From assembly GCA_029252555.1 (NCBI GenBank), contig JAQXBF010000015.1, positions 21,961-85,960 of the forward strand: 64,000 bases of DNA, read 5' to 3'. Shown one piece after another: positions 8,790-18,277 of the stretch (position 1 is the first letter of the stretch; each line of letters begins with the position of its first letter). The stretch comes from Porticoccaceae bacterium. Its GTDB lineage: Bacteria; Pseudomonadota; Gammaproteobacteria; Pseudomonadales; Porticoccaceae. Both the position numbers and the translations under genes were made by a program. The notes beneath the pieces are model-generated. The model worked only from the letters and a program-made list of their open reading frames with translations, ran no database searches and was not told where the DNA came from.

Positions 8790-9827
8790 TTAGCCGTCTT
8801 GCTGAACCTGAGTAAAAGTTGCCAGGTCATTAATTTTTGCTTTTGCTAACCCCGAACCAATCGCATCCAAGGCCATTTCTATGCCCTGAGCTAAATCTGC
8901 AGCACAGCCGGACACATAAAGTGCCGCGCCGGCATTGATGGCAATAAGGTCTGCCGCTTTAGCTGCCTGAGGACTCGCTTTTTTACCCAGTGCATCGACA
9001 ATAAGTGCTAGTGACTCCTCTGCATTTTCTACTGCCAAGCCGTCTAGGTTTTGCCGCTGCGACAAATAATCTTCGGGCTGAATTTTATACTCGCTGACGG
9101 CACCATCGCGATACTCTGCCACATAGGTTTCGGTGGCAATGCTGATCTCATCAAGACCATCCGCTGAATGCACCACCATTATATGCTCGGCACCTAGTCG
9201 ACCAAGCACTTCGGCCATAGGCTGGCACAGTTCTTTTTTGTATACACCAATCAATTGACGAGTGACACCAGCTGGATTGGTCATGGGGCCAAGAATATTG
9301 AAGATGGTTCGCAGGCCTAACGCTTCGCGGGGACCAATGGCATGTTTCATGGCGCTGTGGTGGGCTGGGGCAAACATAAAACCAACACCTAGTTCTTGAA
9401 CACAGAGAGAAACCTGGGCTGGGCTGAGGTTTAAATTCACCCCTGCGGCTTCCAATAAATCGGCAGCACCGCTGTTACTGCTCACCGAGCGATTACCATG
9501 TTTGGCCACTCGGCCGCCAGCCGCTGCCACTACAAAGGTTGCTGCTGTAGAGACATTAAACAGGTTTGATTCATCACCGCCAGTACCAACGATATCGACT
9601 AAATAGTCGCCGGAGACCTGTACACCAGTCGCCAGCTCACGCATAACTTCAACGGCACCAGCAATCTCATCTATGGTTTCACCTTTGATACGCAGTGCCA
9701 CCAGAAAGGCACCAATCTGTGCCTCGCTGGCATTGCCAGTCATTATTTGGCGCATAACGTCACGCATCTTGGCGGCACTCAGGTGTTGGCCCTCGACTAC
9801 CACTTCTAACGCTGTTTTGATATCCAC
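8790..9827 (-). CDS. trpD: Anthranilate phosphoribosyltransferase
   Basis: Transfers phosphoribose from PRPP to anthranilate. The PRPP loop [18 protein letters not shown] and the [19 protein letters not shown] segment are canonical. Length (345) is usual for the stand-alone enzyme. Only three bases separate it from trpG, so it is co-transcribed and probably translationally linked. Confidence 0.97.
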   Translation of the reverse strand: MDIKTALEVVVEGQHLSAAKMRDVMRQIMTGNASEAQIGAFLVALRIKGETIDEIAGAVEVMRELATGVQVSGDYLVDIVGTGGDESNLFNVSTAATFVVAAAGGRVAKHGNRSVSSNSGAADLLEAAGVNLNLSPAQVSLCVQELGVGFMFAPAHHSAMKHAIGPREALGLRTIFNILGPMTNPAGVTRQLIGVYKKELCQPMAEVLGRLGAEHIMVVHSADGLDEISIATETYVAEYRDGAVSEYKIQPEDYLSQRQNLDGLAVENAEESLALIVDALGKKASPQAAKAADLIAINAGAALYVSGCAADLAQGIEMALDAIGSGLAKAKINDLATFTQVQQDG

Positions 9828-9830
9828 TGT

Positions 9831-10409
9831 TTAGCTCTCCAAAAAGTTATTGAGCAAATCATGGCCGTGCGCGGTGAGGATAGATTCCGGGTGGAACTGC
9901 ACGCCCTCTATGGCAAGTTCTTTATGGCGCACTCCCATTATCTCATCGATTGAGCCATCCTCATTTTGGGTCCAGGCATGAATCTCAAGGCAGTCGGGCA
10001 TCGATGATTGATCTATTACCAATGAGTGATAACGGGTCGCTTCAAAGGGGTTGCTCAAGTCTTTAAACACACCACTATTGTCGTGATAGATCATTGAGGT
10101 CTTACCATGCATTACCTGTTTGGCGCGAATAATTTTCCCGCCAAAGGCTTGGCCAATACTTTGGTGGCCCAGGCAGATACCTAAAATTGGGATTCTGCCG
10201 GCGAAAGTTTTAATACATTCAACACTGACACCAGCTTCGTTGGGCGTGCAGGGGCCGGGAGAAATAACAATTTTCTCTGGTGCTAATTTTTCAATCTCGG
10301 CGATAGTGATTTCATCATTCCTGAACACCTGAACATCGGCTTTTAGCTCGGCTAAATACTGCACCACGTTGTAGGTGAATGAGTCGTAATTATCAATCAT
10401 TACTATCAT
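9831..10409 (-). CDS. trpG: Anthranilate synthase component II (glutaminase)
   Basis: Amidotransferase subunit giving ammonia to TrpE. The nucleophile cysteine is in [16 protein letters not shown] and the catalytic His-Glu pair in QFHPESI. The start chosen is ATG at 10409 ([11 protein letters not shown]), because the family begins here, an AGGAG lies eight bases upstream, and the ATG overlaps the trpE stop as ATGA, the usual coupling arrangement. An upstream in-frame ATG at 10436 would add nine unlikely residues. Confidence 0.96.
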   Translation of the reverse strand: MIVMIDNYDSFTYNVVQYLAELKADVQVFRNDEITIAEIEKLAPEKIVISPGPCTPNEAGVSVECIKTFAGRIPILGICLGHQSIGQAFGGKIIRAKQVMHGKTSMIYHDNSGVFKDLSNPFEATRYHSLVIDQSSMPDCLEIHAWTQNEDGSIDEIMGVRHKELAIEGVQFHPESILTAHGHDLLNNFLES

Positions 10410-11896
10410 TGGGAGTCTCCTGCGCATGGCTGGCACACCATTGCCGCTGCGCGCATTAGTGCCCGCGCTTTATTCATGGTCTCTTCCCATTCCAATTCGG
10501 GAACCGAGTCTGCTACTACACCAGCACCGGCCTGCACATGCAGCATGCCATCTTTGATAACAGCAGTACGAATCGCAATCGCGGTATCCATATTGCCACT
10601 CCAACCAATGTAGCCCACGGCGCCGCCATAGATTCCTCGCTTCACCGGCTCCAGTTCATCAATAATTTCCATAGCGCGAATTTTGGGCGCTCCGCTTAAC
10701 GTGCCTGCGGGTAAGGTTGCTTTCAATACTTCCAGTGCACCCATTCCCTCGGTCACGTTACCCACCACGTTGGAAGTGATGTGCATCACATGGGAATAGC
10801 GCTCAACGACCATTTGCTCGGTGACCTCAACGCTGCCAGTCTGACTAATGCGACCCACATCGTTGCGGCCTAAATCTATCAGCATCAAATGCTCGGCGAT
10901 TTCTTTTGGATCCGCGAGCATTTCTTGCTCTAGCGCCTGATCCTCTTCTTCTGATTGACCGCGACGCCTAGTACCCGCAATAGGTCGAACCGTGACCTGA
11001 CCATCTTCTAAACGAACCAAAACCTCTGGAGACGAGCCGACAATATGAAGGCCATCCAAATCGAGAAAATACATATAGGGAGACGGGTTTAACCGCCGCA
11101 ATGCCCGATAGAGGTTAATAGGCTCTGCATTAAAGGGTGCCGATAGCCGCTGAGATGGCACCACCTGCATAGCATCACCAGCGAGCACATAGTCCTTAAC
11201 CTTATCGACCGCGGCCATGTAATTCTGTTGGCCAAAGCTGGAGACAAATTCATCTTCAGAAATGCCATCACCCTGTAAATTCATCGGCGGTAATTCTGGT
11301 GTTGGCTGGGCTAATTTTTGCTCTAGCTCATCGAGGCGAGCCTCAGCTTTTTCCAGCGCTTTGGCCTCGGCGGCATCCACATGAACCACCAGCATAATGG
11401 TACCGGAGAGATTATCGAAGATAGCAACTTCGTCGGAGGCCAGCAATAAAATATCTGGTGCATCTAAATCGTCTTTAGGTGCACTTTTCGCCAGCCGCGG
11501 CTCAACAAAACGCACAGTGTCGTAACCAAAGTAACCCACCAAACCACCGGTGAATCTCGGTAATTCTGGTAAGTTAGGCATGCTAAATAGCTGCCGAAAA
11601 CGCTCTACCTCACCCAGGGGGTCACTGGTGGTGCGGTTTACCATGGATTTTCCATCACGGATAATTTCCAGGCGATTGCCAAATACTTTCAATACAGTGG
11701 AGGTCTGCAAGCCGATTAATGAGTATCGGCCCCATTTCTCGCCGCCCTGCACTGATTCAAACATATAGGAGTTGGCGCCTAAGGCGAGCTTAAGATAAAC
11801 GCTGAGAGGTGTTTCGAGATCGGCCAGCACTTCACGGGTCACCGGAATACGGTTGAAGTTCTGGCTTGCCAGTTGGGCAAATTTTTCAGGGGTCAT
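10406..11896 (-). CDS. trpE: Anthranilate synthase component I
   Basis: Chorismate-using subunit that commits carbon to tryptophan. The C-terminal chorismate-binding core is complete: [40 protein letters not shown], and [16 protein letters not shown]. An N-terminal feedback segment with LxxES-like [14 protein letters not shown] suggests tryptophan inhibition. Length is 496. It overlaps trpG by four bases. In Pseudomonas gph normally lies between rpe and trpE; here rpe is directly upstream and gph is absent. Confidence 0.97.
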   Translation of the reverse strand: MTPEKFAQLASQNFNRIPVTREVLADLETPLSVYLKLALGANSYMFESVQGGEKWGRYSLIGLQTSTVLKVFGNRLEIIRDGKSMVNRTTSDPLGEVERFRQLFSMPNLPELPRFTGGLVGYFGYDTVRFVEPRLAKSAPKDDLDAPDILLLASDEVAIFDNLSGTIMLVVHVDAAEAKALEKAEARLDELEQKLAQPTPELPPMNLQGDGISEDEFVSSFGQQNYMAAVDKVKDYVLAGDAMQVVPSQRLSAPFNAEPINLYRALRRLNPSPYMYFLDLDGLHIVGSSPEVLVRLEDGQVTVRPIAGTRRRGQSEEEDQALEQEMLADPKEIAEHLMLIDLGRNDVGRISQTGSVEVTEQMVVERYSHVMHITSNVVGNVTEGMGALEVLKATLPAGTLSGAPKIRAMEIIDELEPVKRGIYGGAVGYIGWSGNMDTAIAIRTAVIKDGMLHVQAGAGVVADSVPELEWEETMNKARALMRAAAMVCQPCAGDSQ

Positions 11897-12041
11897 GATG
11901 GTTTCCTTGGACAGTTTGATTTAAACAGGCGCGCAATGCACCGAGGCGACATTAGTTGCGCCATCGCCACCGTTGGTGGCTGCTATCAATCTGTACCAAA
12001 CTGCATTTGTTCAAAACCCATCTCCCTAAATGAAGGCGCTT

Positions 12042-12070
12042 ATTGTAATCAAATAAGGACCTTCAGTAAA
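12042..12070 (-). promoter_or_regulatory. Probable trpE promoter and leader
   Basis: On the minus strand -35 TTTACT (12070-12065) and -10 TACAAT (12047-12042) are 17 bases apart, just after the rpe stop. The leader to trpE is about 138 bases. It contains a 6-bp hairpin GCCACC-GTT-GGTGGC (11966-11980 on the plus strand) but no Trp-rich leader peptide and no T-run, so classical attenuation is not supported. Confidence 0.5.
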
Positions 12071-12742
12071 TTAACCGGCCTTGGCTAATTGTTCACGCAT
12101 TTCGGCAATCACAGTTGCGTAATCTGGTTTGCTGAAGATCGCAGAGCCAGCAACAAAGGTGTCGGCACCAGCAACGGCAACTTCAGCAATATTATTGACC
12201 CCAACGCCACCATCAACTTCTAGACGAATATTGTAGCCGCTGGCATCAATCAGCTGTCGCGCTTGTTTTAATTTATCCAATGTCGAGGAGATAAATTTTT
12301 GCCCGCCAAAGCCGGGGTTTACCGACATAAGTAATAGCATATCCATTTTATCCATGACCCAACGAGCTACGTCCAGGCCAGTGCCCGGATTTAGTACCAG
12401 CCCAGCCTTACAGCCCAGATCACGAACTAACTGCAACGAGCGGTCAATATGATTGGAGGCCTCGGGGTGGAAGGTAATATAGGTAGCACCTGCATCGGCA
12501 AACATGCGGATCAGATCGTCCACTGGCTGCACCATCAGATGAACATCAATAGGCGCGGTGACTCCGTGATCTCTTAGAGCCTTGCAAACCATTGGGCCAA
12601 TGGTGAGATTGGGGACATAATGGTTGTCCATAACATCAAAATGAACAATGTCAGCGCCGGCCTCGAGGACATTGTCTACCTCTTCACCCAGACGGGCAAA
12701 ATTGGCGGCAAGGATGGATGGAGCAATCAGAAAGTCAGTCAT
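12071..12742 (-). CDS. rpe: Ribulose-phosphate 3-epimerase
   Basis: Interconverts ribulose-5-phosphate and xylulose-5-phosphate. Metal-binding and catalytic signatures are present: [23 protein letters not shown], and [12 protein letters not shown] with the following lysine and EVDGGV. The length (223) is standard. Located upstream of trpE in the same direction, as in Pseudomonas, but with its own downstream promoter for trpE. Confidence 0.97.
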   Translation of the reverse strand: MTDFLIAPSILAANFARLGEEVDNVLEAGADIVHFDVMDNHYVPNLTIGPMVCKALRDHGVTAPIDVHLMVQPVDDLIRMFADAGATYITFHPEASNHIDRSLQLVRDLGCKAGLVLNPGTGLDVARWVMDKMDMLLLMSVNPGFGGQKFISSTLDKLKQARQLIDASGYNIRLEVDGGVGVNNIAEVAVAGADTFVAGSAIFSKPDYATVIAEMREQLAKAG

Positions 12743-12794
12743 AAGACACCATAAGTCAGTTCAGGCGCAATGATGCGGGAGAACCCTTTTGGGT

Positions 12795-12807
12795 GCAAAT
12801 AATTTGC
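12795..12807. promoter_or_regulatory. Palindrome upstream of rpe
   Basis: GCAAAT-A-ATTTGC is a perfect palindrome, extended by GG/CC and one wobble pair to 12792-12810. It lies about 55 bases before the rpe start and could be an operator. Nothing else was seen in the 171-base gap. Confidence 0.3.
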
Positions 12808-12913
12808 GCCAGACAAAAAACCCCCACTCTTTCAAGTAGCCGTTGCTTATAAAAAATGTATTGGGCTCTTGACTAAAAAGACCTGTTCTAAGCCTCGCAG
12901 AGTCTTAACAGAC

Positions 12914-13216
12914 TTAGTCCATAGCTTTACCTCTGGGCCTATGGTTTTCTTTGCGTTGATCACGCATGGCTCTCGCTTCTTCCTTGGTCACTGAGCCATC
13001 ACTGTCGGCATCCATGGCCTTAAACCGCTGGCGACGCTCTTCAACCATCGTGGCAAGTGCATTTTCATGTTCTTGAGTGGAAATGCTGCCATCACCATCT
13101 GCGTCAGCTTGCTTAAACAGGCCGCCTTTACGGCCTTTTTCTGGCCCCCCGTGGTGATCTGCCACAGCCCAAGCAGAGACTGAGGCCAACAATGCGATCA
13201 AAATCAAATTTTTCAT
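12914..13216 (-). CDS. Secreted EF-hand calcium-binding protein
   Basis: Small exported protein of 100 residues. Residues 1-20 form a signal peptide (MKNLILIALLASVSAWAVA). Two EF-hand loops follow, DADGDGSISTQE and DADSDGSVTKEE, each with the acidic ligands at 1, 3, 5 and 12. The start at 13216 is chosen because AAAGGA lies eight bases upstream and the signal peptide begins there; an earlier ATG at 13261 would add 15 charged residues. The C-terminus is rich in R, K and H. Its role, presumably periplasmic Ca2+ binding, is inferred from the motif only. Confidence 0.8.
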   Translation of the reverse strand: MKNLILIALLASVSAWAVADHHGGPEKGRKGGLFKQADADGDGSISTQEHENALATMVEERRQRFKAMDADSDGSVTKEEARAMRDQRKENHRPRGKAMD

Positions 13217-13307
13217 AGGTACTGTCCTTTGGCTTTTGCTTATTATTTTCGTCCTTACCACAACGCGATTTCGAGCCTTTCGTTGACCTCTAATTGCCAG
13301 CTACTAG

Positions 13308-14930
13308 TTAGGAATACTCATAGTCGGAGAATTGCTCACGCAGGTCTTTCTTACTGACCTTGCCTGTCGCCGTGTGGGGAATTTCATCCACAAATACGCA
13401 GTCCTCTGGCACCCACCAGCTGGCGATCTGGCCTTTGAGGGAAACCAACACATCTTCCTTGCTCGGGGAGGCACCTTCAACAGGAATCACAATCAGTAGC
13501 GGCCTCTCAGTCCATTTTGGATGGGGCACACCAATAACGGCAGCTTCCTGCACCTCGGCATGGGCCATAGCGGCGTTTTCAACATCAATAGAGCTTATCC
13601 ACTCACCCCCAGACTTGATCACATCTTTGACACGGTCGGTGATGGTGACGTACCCATATTCATCAATAGAGGCCATATCTCCTGTATCAAACCAACCATT
13701 TGCATCTAACGCAGGCTTTTCTTCGAGGCGGTAATAGCCTTCACAGACCCATGGGCCTTTGACCAGTAGCAAACCTGAGGCAATCCCATCCCAGGGCAAA
13801 TCTTGGTGTTCGGAATCGACAATTTTCATCTCTACGCCATAGACAATGCGGCCAGCGCGGATGCGATAGGCATTTTTCTCGTCTTCCGAGCATTCCGTCA
13901 TCCAAGAGAGGGGCTTGTTGTAGGAGCCGAGGGGGCTCATTTCAGTCATGCCCCAGCCAACATGCATGTAGATGCCGTATTTATCCATTGCCTGCATCAG
14001 TGATAATGGACAGGCAGAACCGCCAGCAACAACCTTCTTTAGAGTCTCAACGGTTTTGCCGCTGCTGTTCAGATAGTCAATCAGTGCCAACCACACTGTG
14101 GGCACACCCAGAGAGTAATTGACCTTTTCAGCGTTAATAAGATGAGTCAATGTCTCGCCGTCGGCCATTTTTGGGCCGGGGAAGACCAGCTTGGCACCAA
14201 CCATCGGGCCGTTATAAGCCGTGCCCCAAGCATTCACGTGGAACATGGGAACAATTGGCATGATCACATCGTCATTGGATAAATTCATCACATCTGGCAA
14301 TGAGCCTACAATGGAATGCAGCACAGTGCTGCGATGGCTGTAAACTACGCCTTTGGGGTTGCCTGTAGTTCCGGAGGTGTAACACATGGAGCTGGCAGTA
14401 TTTTCATTAAGCTCCGGCCAATCAAATGTGTCTGGCTGGCCGTCTATAAATGTCTCGTAACAATGGACGTTATCTAGGGATGTCTCTGGCATATGCTCCG
14501 CGCTCGTCATCACAACATAGCCTCTGACAGTGGGCAGCTTGTCTTTTAGTGCTTCAAGAAGGGGAACAAACATGGGGTCGGTAAAAACCCACTGATCTTC
14601 CGCATGATTGATAATAAATTCAATCTGCTCGGGGAATAATCGCGGGTTAATAGTGTGACAGATTTGTCCGGCGCAGGAGATCGCGTAGTACAGCTCAAAA
14701 TGTCGGTAGTCGTTCCAAGCCAGAGTCGCAATTCGATCGCCCTGTTTAAAACCAACCTGCTCCAGAGCATTCGCCATCTGGCGAACGCGGCGGAAGGCGT
14801 CTTTATAGGTATATCTATGGTGAGGATTGTCACCAGTGAACGAGACAATTTCACTAGCCCCATTAATACGATCTGCATGTCTCATTATCGACGTGATTGT
14901 GAGCTGCGAGTCCATCATCAAACCGTTCAT
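13308..14930 (-). CDS. Acyl-CoA synthetase (AMP-forming, AlkK-like)
   Basis: Activates a fatty acid or similar acid to acyl-CoA through an acyl-adenylate. The P-loop CYTSGTTGNPKGVVYSHRS, the GWGMTEMSPLG motif, GWFDTGDMASIDEYGY, DRVKDVIKSGGEWIS and the C-terminal lysine in TATGKVSKKDLRE are all intact. The N-terminus (MNGLMMDSQLTITSIMRHADR) resembles AlkK-type medium-chain ligases; chain length cannot be set from sequence. AGGGG precedes the ATG at 14930. A CATTTG-N4-CAAATG repeat 46-61 bases upstream may be its operator. Confidence 0.9.
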   Translation of the reverse strand: MNGLMMDSQLTITSIMRHADRINGASEIVSFTGDNPHHRYTYKDAFRRVRQMANALEQVGFKQGDRIATLAWNDYRHFELYYAISCAGQICHTINPRLFPEQIEFIINHAEDQWVFTDPMFVPLLEALKDKLPTVRGYVVMTSAEHMPETSLDNVHCYETFIDGQPDTFDWPELNENTASSMCYTSGTTGNPKGVVYSHRSTVLHSIVGSLPDVMNLSNDDVIMPIVPMFHVNAWGTAYNGPMVGAKLVFPGPKMADGETLTHLINAEKVNYSLGVPTVWLALIDYLNSSGKTVETLKKVVAGGSACPLSLMQAMDKYGIYMHVGWGMTEMSPLGSYNKPLSWMTECSEDEKNAYRIRAGRIVYGVEMKIVDSEHQDLPWDGIASGLLLVKGPWVCEGYYRLEEKPALDANGWFDTGDMASIDEYGYVTITDRVKDVIKSGGEWISSIDVENAAMAHAEVQEAAVIGVPHPKWTERPLLIVIPVEGASPSKEDVLVSLKGQIASWWVPEDCVFVDEIPHTATGKVSKKDLREQFSDYEYS

Positions 14931-14975
14931 ACTTACCCCTGTTACTTTTTTTATTAGTTAATAGGTTAAGACTAC

Positions 14976-14991
14976 CATTTGTTTGCAAATG
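14976..14991. promoter_or_regulatory. Inverted repeat before acyl-CoA synthetase gene
   Basis: CATTTG-TTTG-CAAATG is a perfect 6-bp inverted repeat placed in the promoter region of the ligase gene. Its size suits a TetR-type repressor of fatty-acid genes, which is inference only. Confidence 0.35.
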
Positions 14992-15038
14992 AACAAAACC
15001 CCAAACAGCGGCTTACGGGTCACACCAGCTGCAGCGTG

Positions 15039-15281
15039 CTAGTCTGAAATACAGCGGAATGTTTTGAGGAATGTTTCTATCGTCTGAAGATCTGGTAGCA
15101 AGAATTTTTCCCCTTCCAGTGCCAAATCTATCTTGATGCAGGCATCTAATCCCGCCGCGCCCTCACTGGAAAGGTCGCCATCTACTCCAACAGGCAATGT
15201 ATGGGGGGACCCCTTGCTCATAATGGCGTAGTATTTATGGCTGTGGCCCTCTCGATGACTATTTAATACCAGTATTCTCAT
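15039..15281 (-). CDS. Hypothetical 80-residue protein downstream of pilG
   Basis: Unrecognised soluble protein. It starts MRILVLNSHREGHSHKYY and ends in LQTIETFLKTFRCISD; it has no transmembrane segment and no known motif. AGGGA lies six bases before its ATG, and it follows pilG by 33 bases on the same strand, so it is probably co-transcribed. In Pseudomonas pilH would occupy this place, but this protein shows no receiver-domain motif. Coding potential is supported by the ribosome-binding site and operon position only. Confidence 0.6.
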   Translation of the reverse strand: MRILVLNSHREGHSHKYYAIMSKGSPHTLPVGVDGDLSSEGAAGLDACIKIDLALEGEKFLLPDLQTIETFLKTFRCISD

Positions 15282-15314
15282 GAATTTCCCTGCACAAAAT
15301 ACAACGAGCAGAAT

Positions 15315-15722
15315 CTAGACTTGTTTTTCGACATACCTTTCTAGTGCGTCTAAAAGCTCCGCTATCCCATAAGGCTTGGTGAAATAGTCATCGGTACCTT
15401 TGATACGGCCCTTGGCCTCATCAAAGAGCCCATCTTTGCTGGTTAACATAATGACTGGCGTAGTTTTGTAGTCTGTACTGTTTTTGATTAGGGCACAGGT
15501 TTGATAGCCGTCGAGTCGCGGCATCATGATGTCAATGAATATGACATCTGATTTGATATCTACGATTTTAGCTAATGAGTCGAACCCGCTAGAGGCAGTC
15601 GCCACATCGCAGCCGGCTTTTGCCAGCAGAGTTTCTGCGATACGCCGAATAGTGCTGCTATCGTCAATAACGATCACTTTTAGGCCCTGAACATCCATTT
15701 TGTTCACCACTTTTAAAACCAC
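15315..15722 (-). CDS. pilG: PilG-like response regulator (receiver domain only)
   Basis: Single CheY-like receiver that in Pseudomonas works with the Pil-Chp chemosensory array controlling type IV pili. Phosphorylation residues are intact: D20 and D21 in VIDDS, phosphoacceptor D64 in FIDIMMPRLDGYQTCALIK, T94 and K116. The segment IMMPRLDGYQTCALIK is almost identical to PilG. It is divergent from gshB, as in Pseudomonas, but pilH, pilI, pilJ and chpA do not follow. The start is uncertain: GTG at 15722 or ATG at 15698. With pilT broken nearby, its present output may be different. Confidence 0.85.
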   Translation of the reverse strand: MVLKVVNKMDVQGLKVIVIDDSSTIRRIAETLLAKAGCDVATASSGFDSLAKIVDIKSDVIFIDIMMPRLDGYQTCALIKNSTDYKTTPVIMLTSKDGLFDEAKGRIKGTDDYFTKPYGIAELLDALERYVEKQV

Positions 15723-15909
15723 TTAACGCCGCAAGTACTGCCAATTTCACTCAAGTTATAGAATTTTAAACACAGTTGTAATATATAATCTTGAAACCTC
15801 TATTTTTAGTAATTTTTTTCTGGCTAGCTCACAGATTTCAATAGCGTTTAATATGTAGCCAATTGCTAAAGAGAGTAATAGTGTAAAAATCACAACAAGG
15901 CCGGCATTT

Positions 15910-16860
15910 ATGGGTAGATCACTTGGGGTCGTAATGGACCCGATTCAATCGATCAGTTACAAAAAAGACACAACGCTTTCATTGTTGCTTGCAGCCCAAC
16001 GTCAGGGTTACAAGCTGTTTTATATGGAACAGCGCCATTTATTTCTGCAGGGTGGGAATCCCCGTGCTGAGGTGCGGCCTCTGACCGTGTTTGAAGACGA
16101 GAACAAATGGTATGAGCTAGAGGGCGCAAGCTCTGTGCCTCTGGAGGAGTTAGATGTGGTGCTAATGCGCAAAGACCCCCCTTTTGATTCGGAGTTTATT
16201 TACTCGACCTATATCCTTGAGGCCGCCGAGCGTCTCGGTACTCTGGTGGTCAACAAGCCACAGAGCCTGCGTGACTGCAATGAAAAAGTCTTTGCTACCC
16301 AGTTTCCACAGTGCACCCCGCCTCTATTAGTCAGTCGCGATCAGGATCGACTAAAGAAGTTTTTAGCCGAGCACGGGGATGTGGTGTTCAAACCTCTGGA
16401 CGGTATGGGCGGTACCTCGATCTTTCGGGTCAGGAAAGGAGATCAAAACCTGAATGTGATTCTTGAAACAGTTACCAAGTGCGGCACCGAAACCATTATG
16501 GCGCAGAAATATCTCCCGGAAATTCTCACCGGGGACAAACGCATACTAGTAATAGATGGCGAAGTGGTGCCCTATTGTTTGGCCCGTATCCCCTCTGAGG
16601 GAGAGTTTCGTGGCAACCTTGCGGCTGGTGGCTATGGTGTGGTGCAGCCGCTATCTGACCGCGATCGCTGGATAGCTGAGCAAATCGCGCCTACATTAAT
16701 AGAGAAAGGTCTGATTTTTGTTGGTTTGGATGTTATTGGTGATTACCTCACCGAGATCAATGTCACTAGCCCCACCTGTGTTCGAGAAATCGACAACACG
16801 GAGGGCACTACCATAGGAGATCAGCTGATAGCAGCCATCAATGCTCGCCTCAACCAGTGA
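15910..16860 (+). CDS. gshB: Glutathione synthetase
   Basis: ATP-grasp ligase adding glycine to gamma-glutamylcysteine. Visible marks are LGVVMDPIQSISYKKDTTL at the N-terminus, RKDPPFDSEFIYSTYILE, FKPLDGMGGTSIFRV and RGNLAAGGYG, and the C-terminal DVIGDYLTEINVTSPT. The length (316) matches E. coli GshB. It pairs functionally with gshA at 41.5 kb. Divergent from pilG across a 187-base gap in which I see an AT-rich promoter region but no clear operator. Confidence 0.96.
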   Translation: MGRSLGVVMDPIQSISYKKDTTLSLLLAAQRQGYKLFYMEQRHLFLQGGNPRAEVRPLTVFEDENKWYELEGASSVPLEELDVVLMRKDPPFDSEFIYSTYILEAAERLGTLVVNKPQSLRDCNEKVFATQFPQCTPPLLVSRDQDRLKKFLAEHGDVVFKPLDGMGGTSIFRVRKGDQNLNVILETVTKCGTETIMAQKYLPEILTGDKRILVIDGEVVPYCLARIPSEGEFRGNLAAGGYGVVQPLSDRDRWIAEQIAPTLIEKGLIFVGLDVIGDYLTEINVTSPTCVREIDNTEGTTIGDQLIAAINARLNQ

Positions 16861-16902
16861 TCTATAGGGATAGGGCGAGTGGCTTGGCTGATGTAGGCAT
16901 GA

Positions 16903-17608
16903 ATGGGAAAATGTATTGATAGCCATTGGAATAGAAGTAACGAGCGTTTGAAGGGATATTTCTCAGCGGCTCTAATTGCCCTTTATTGCTGCTGGGCTTC
17001 AGTTTTAGCGCGGTAATAGCCTCCAGGCCCAATTTCAATAAGGAAGTAACATTAGCGCGGACTCAGGCAGAGGATGCGCCTGACCAAGCTGATTTTATGG
17101 CCCAATTTAACCAACTTGGGGCTAACAAAACTCCCCAGCCAATAGCATGGCAGCAGGCTGTAACAGCCGAGGAGTGCAAAGCTCCGGCCGAAAACAGTCA
17201 GCAATGGCTTGCCGAACCACAATCCAGTGACTCAGTCGAAACCATTCGAGCCAGGCTCAGTGACTTACAAGAGACCTACCAGCGTCTGCCCAGAATATCC
17301 CGAATGACCTCCACATCGATAAAACCTGCCTCCGAAGCCCTCTATATGCGCCACTTCGAATGGCGAATTGAGCACATCGGCAATCGAAAGTACCCAACAG
17401 AAACGTGGGGAGGGGGCTGGCAGGCAAGGTACAACTAGTGGTAGTCACTCTTGCTAATGGCGCGGTAAAGGATATGAGTATTCCCAAAAGCTAAGGCTCT
17501 AGGGTTTTGGACCAAGCGGCCCTTCGTTCGGTGGGGTTGGCCTCACCTTTTCCAGCATTTCCAGCTGAGCTGCGCGACCGCGGTGATCATATTATTCGTA
17601 CTTGGTAG
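16903..17608 (+). pseudogene. tonB: tonB-like energy transducer, inactivated
   Basis: A TonB gene broken by at least three lesions. From ATG 16903 the frame gives a charged N-terminus and ERLKGYFSAALIAL, the expected start of the membrane anchor. It then shifts near 16984; the next frame (from 16986) carries LLLGFSFSAVIASRP and the periplasmic region up to RIEHIGNRKYPTE. A second shift lies in the G-run 17412-17416. The third frame resumes AGKVQLVVVTLANGAVKDMS, meets TAA at 17492-17494 (one base from TCA), and continues GSRVLDQAALRSV, FPAELRDRGDHIIRTW to a final stop at 17606. The C-terminal pieces are classic TonB. In Pseudomonas tonB3 occupies exactly this place between gshB and yqgE. Confidence 0.85.
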
Positions 17609-17698
17609 TATCAGGCCAATCGTGCAATGACTGTCCAGTAAAAAGTAATCCATCAGCAAATCTTGAGTTTGCGGCCTGAAACCCGCATATTGAGCCCT

Positions 17699-18277
17699 AT
17701 GAGTAAGAGTACAAAAAAAATTATATCCAGCCTGAAAAACCACTTCCTTTTGGCTATGCCCGGCCTCAATGACCCGAACTTTGCCCAGTCTGTTGTCTAT
17801 ATCTGCGAGCACAGCGTCGATGGAGCCATGGGGCTAATTATCAATCATCAGCTTGATATACCGGCCAAAGCTATCTTTGACCAGCTGGATTTGGATTATC
17901 ATGATCAGCATGGTAATTCATTGATATTTGACGGTGGACCAGTGCAGCGTGACCGCGGTTTTATCCTGCATAAGACTGGCGAGCAGCAATGGGAGTCGAC
18001 CGTCGCTATTGCCGAAGATATCAGCCTTACTGCATCGAAAGATATTCTTAGTGATATTGCCGTTGGCAATGGCCCTGAAGACGCTCTTATTACTCTGGGT
18101 TATTCGAGCTGGGAAGCAGGGCAATTAGAAGATGAGCTCAAACAGAATGCCTGGTTAACCATACCTGCAGATTCAGCGATTATTTTTGATACTGTCTGCG
18201 ACAAGCGTGCAGGAGCGGCAGCCTCTTCTATAGGGCTGGATCTCAATATGCTATCTACGGATGTTGGCCATGCCTGA
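17699..18277 (+). CDS. yqgE: YqgE/AlgH family protein (UPF0301)
   Basis: Conserved cytoplasmic protein of about 192 residues; AlgH in Pseudomonas is the family member, and its biochemical role is unsettled. Signature: LKNHFLLAMPGLNDPNFAQS, then GAMGLIINH and GGPVQRDRGFILH. ATG 17699 (MSKSTKK) is preferred over the TTG 36 bases upstream, because the family begins shortly before SLKNHFLLAMP. Its end overlaps ruvX by up to 17 bases. Confidence 0.93.
   Translation: MSKSTKKIISSLKNHFLLAMPGLNDPNFAQSVVYICEHSVDGAMGLIINHQLDIPAKAIFDQLDLDYHDQHGNSLIFDGGPVQRDRGFILHKTGEQQWESTVAIAEDISLTASKDILSDIAVGNGPEDALITLGYSSWEAGQLEDELKQNAWLTIPADSAIIFDTVCDKRAGAAASSIGLDLNMLSTDVGHA

Noticed and set aside
11897..12041. trp attenuator in the trpE leader
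   Set aside because: Only a 6-bp hairpin without T-run and a six-codon frame without tryptophan codons were found.
16986..17438. 150-codon open frame as a complete gene
   Set aside because: It is the middle frame of the broken tonB; the anchor and C-terminal domain lie in other frames.
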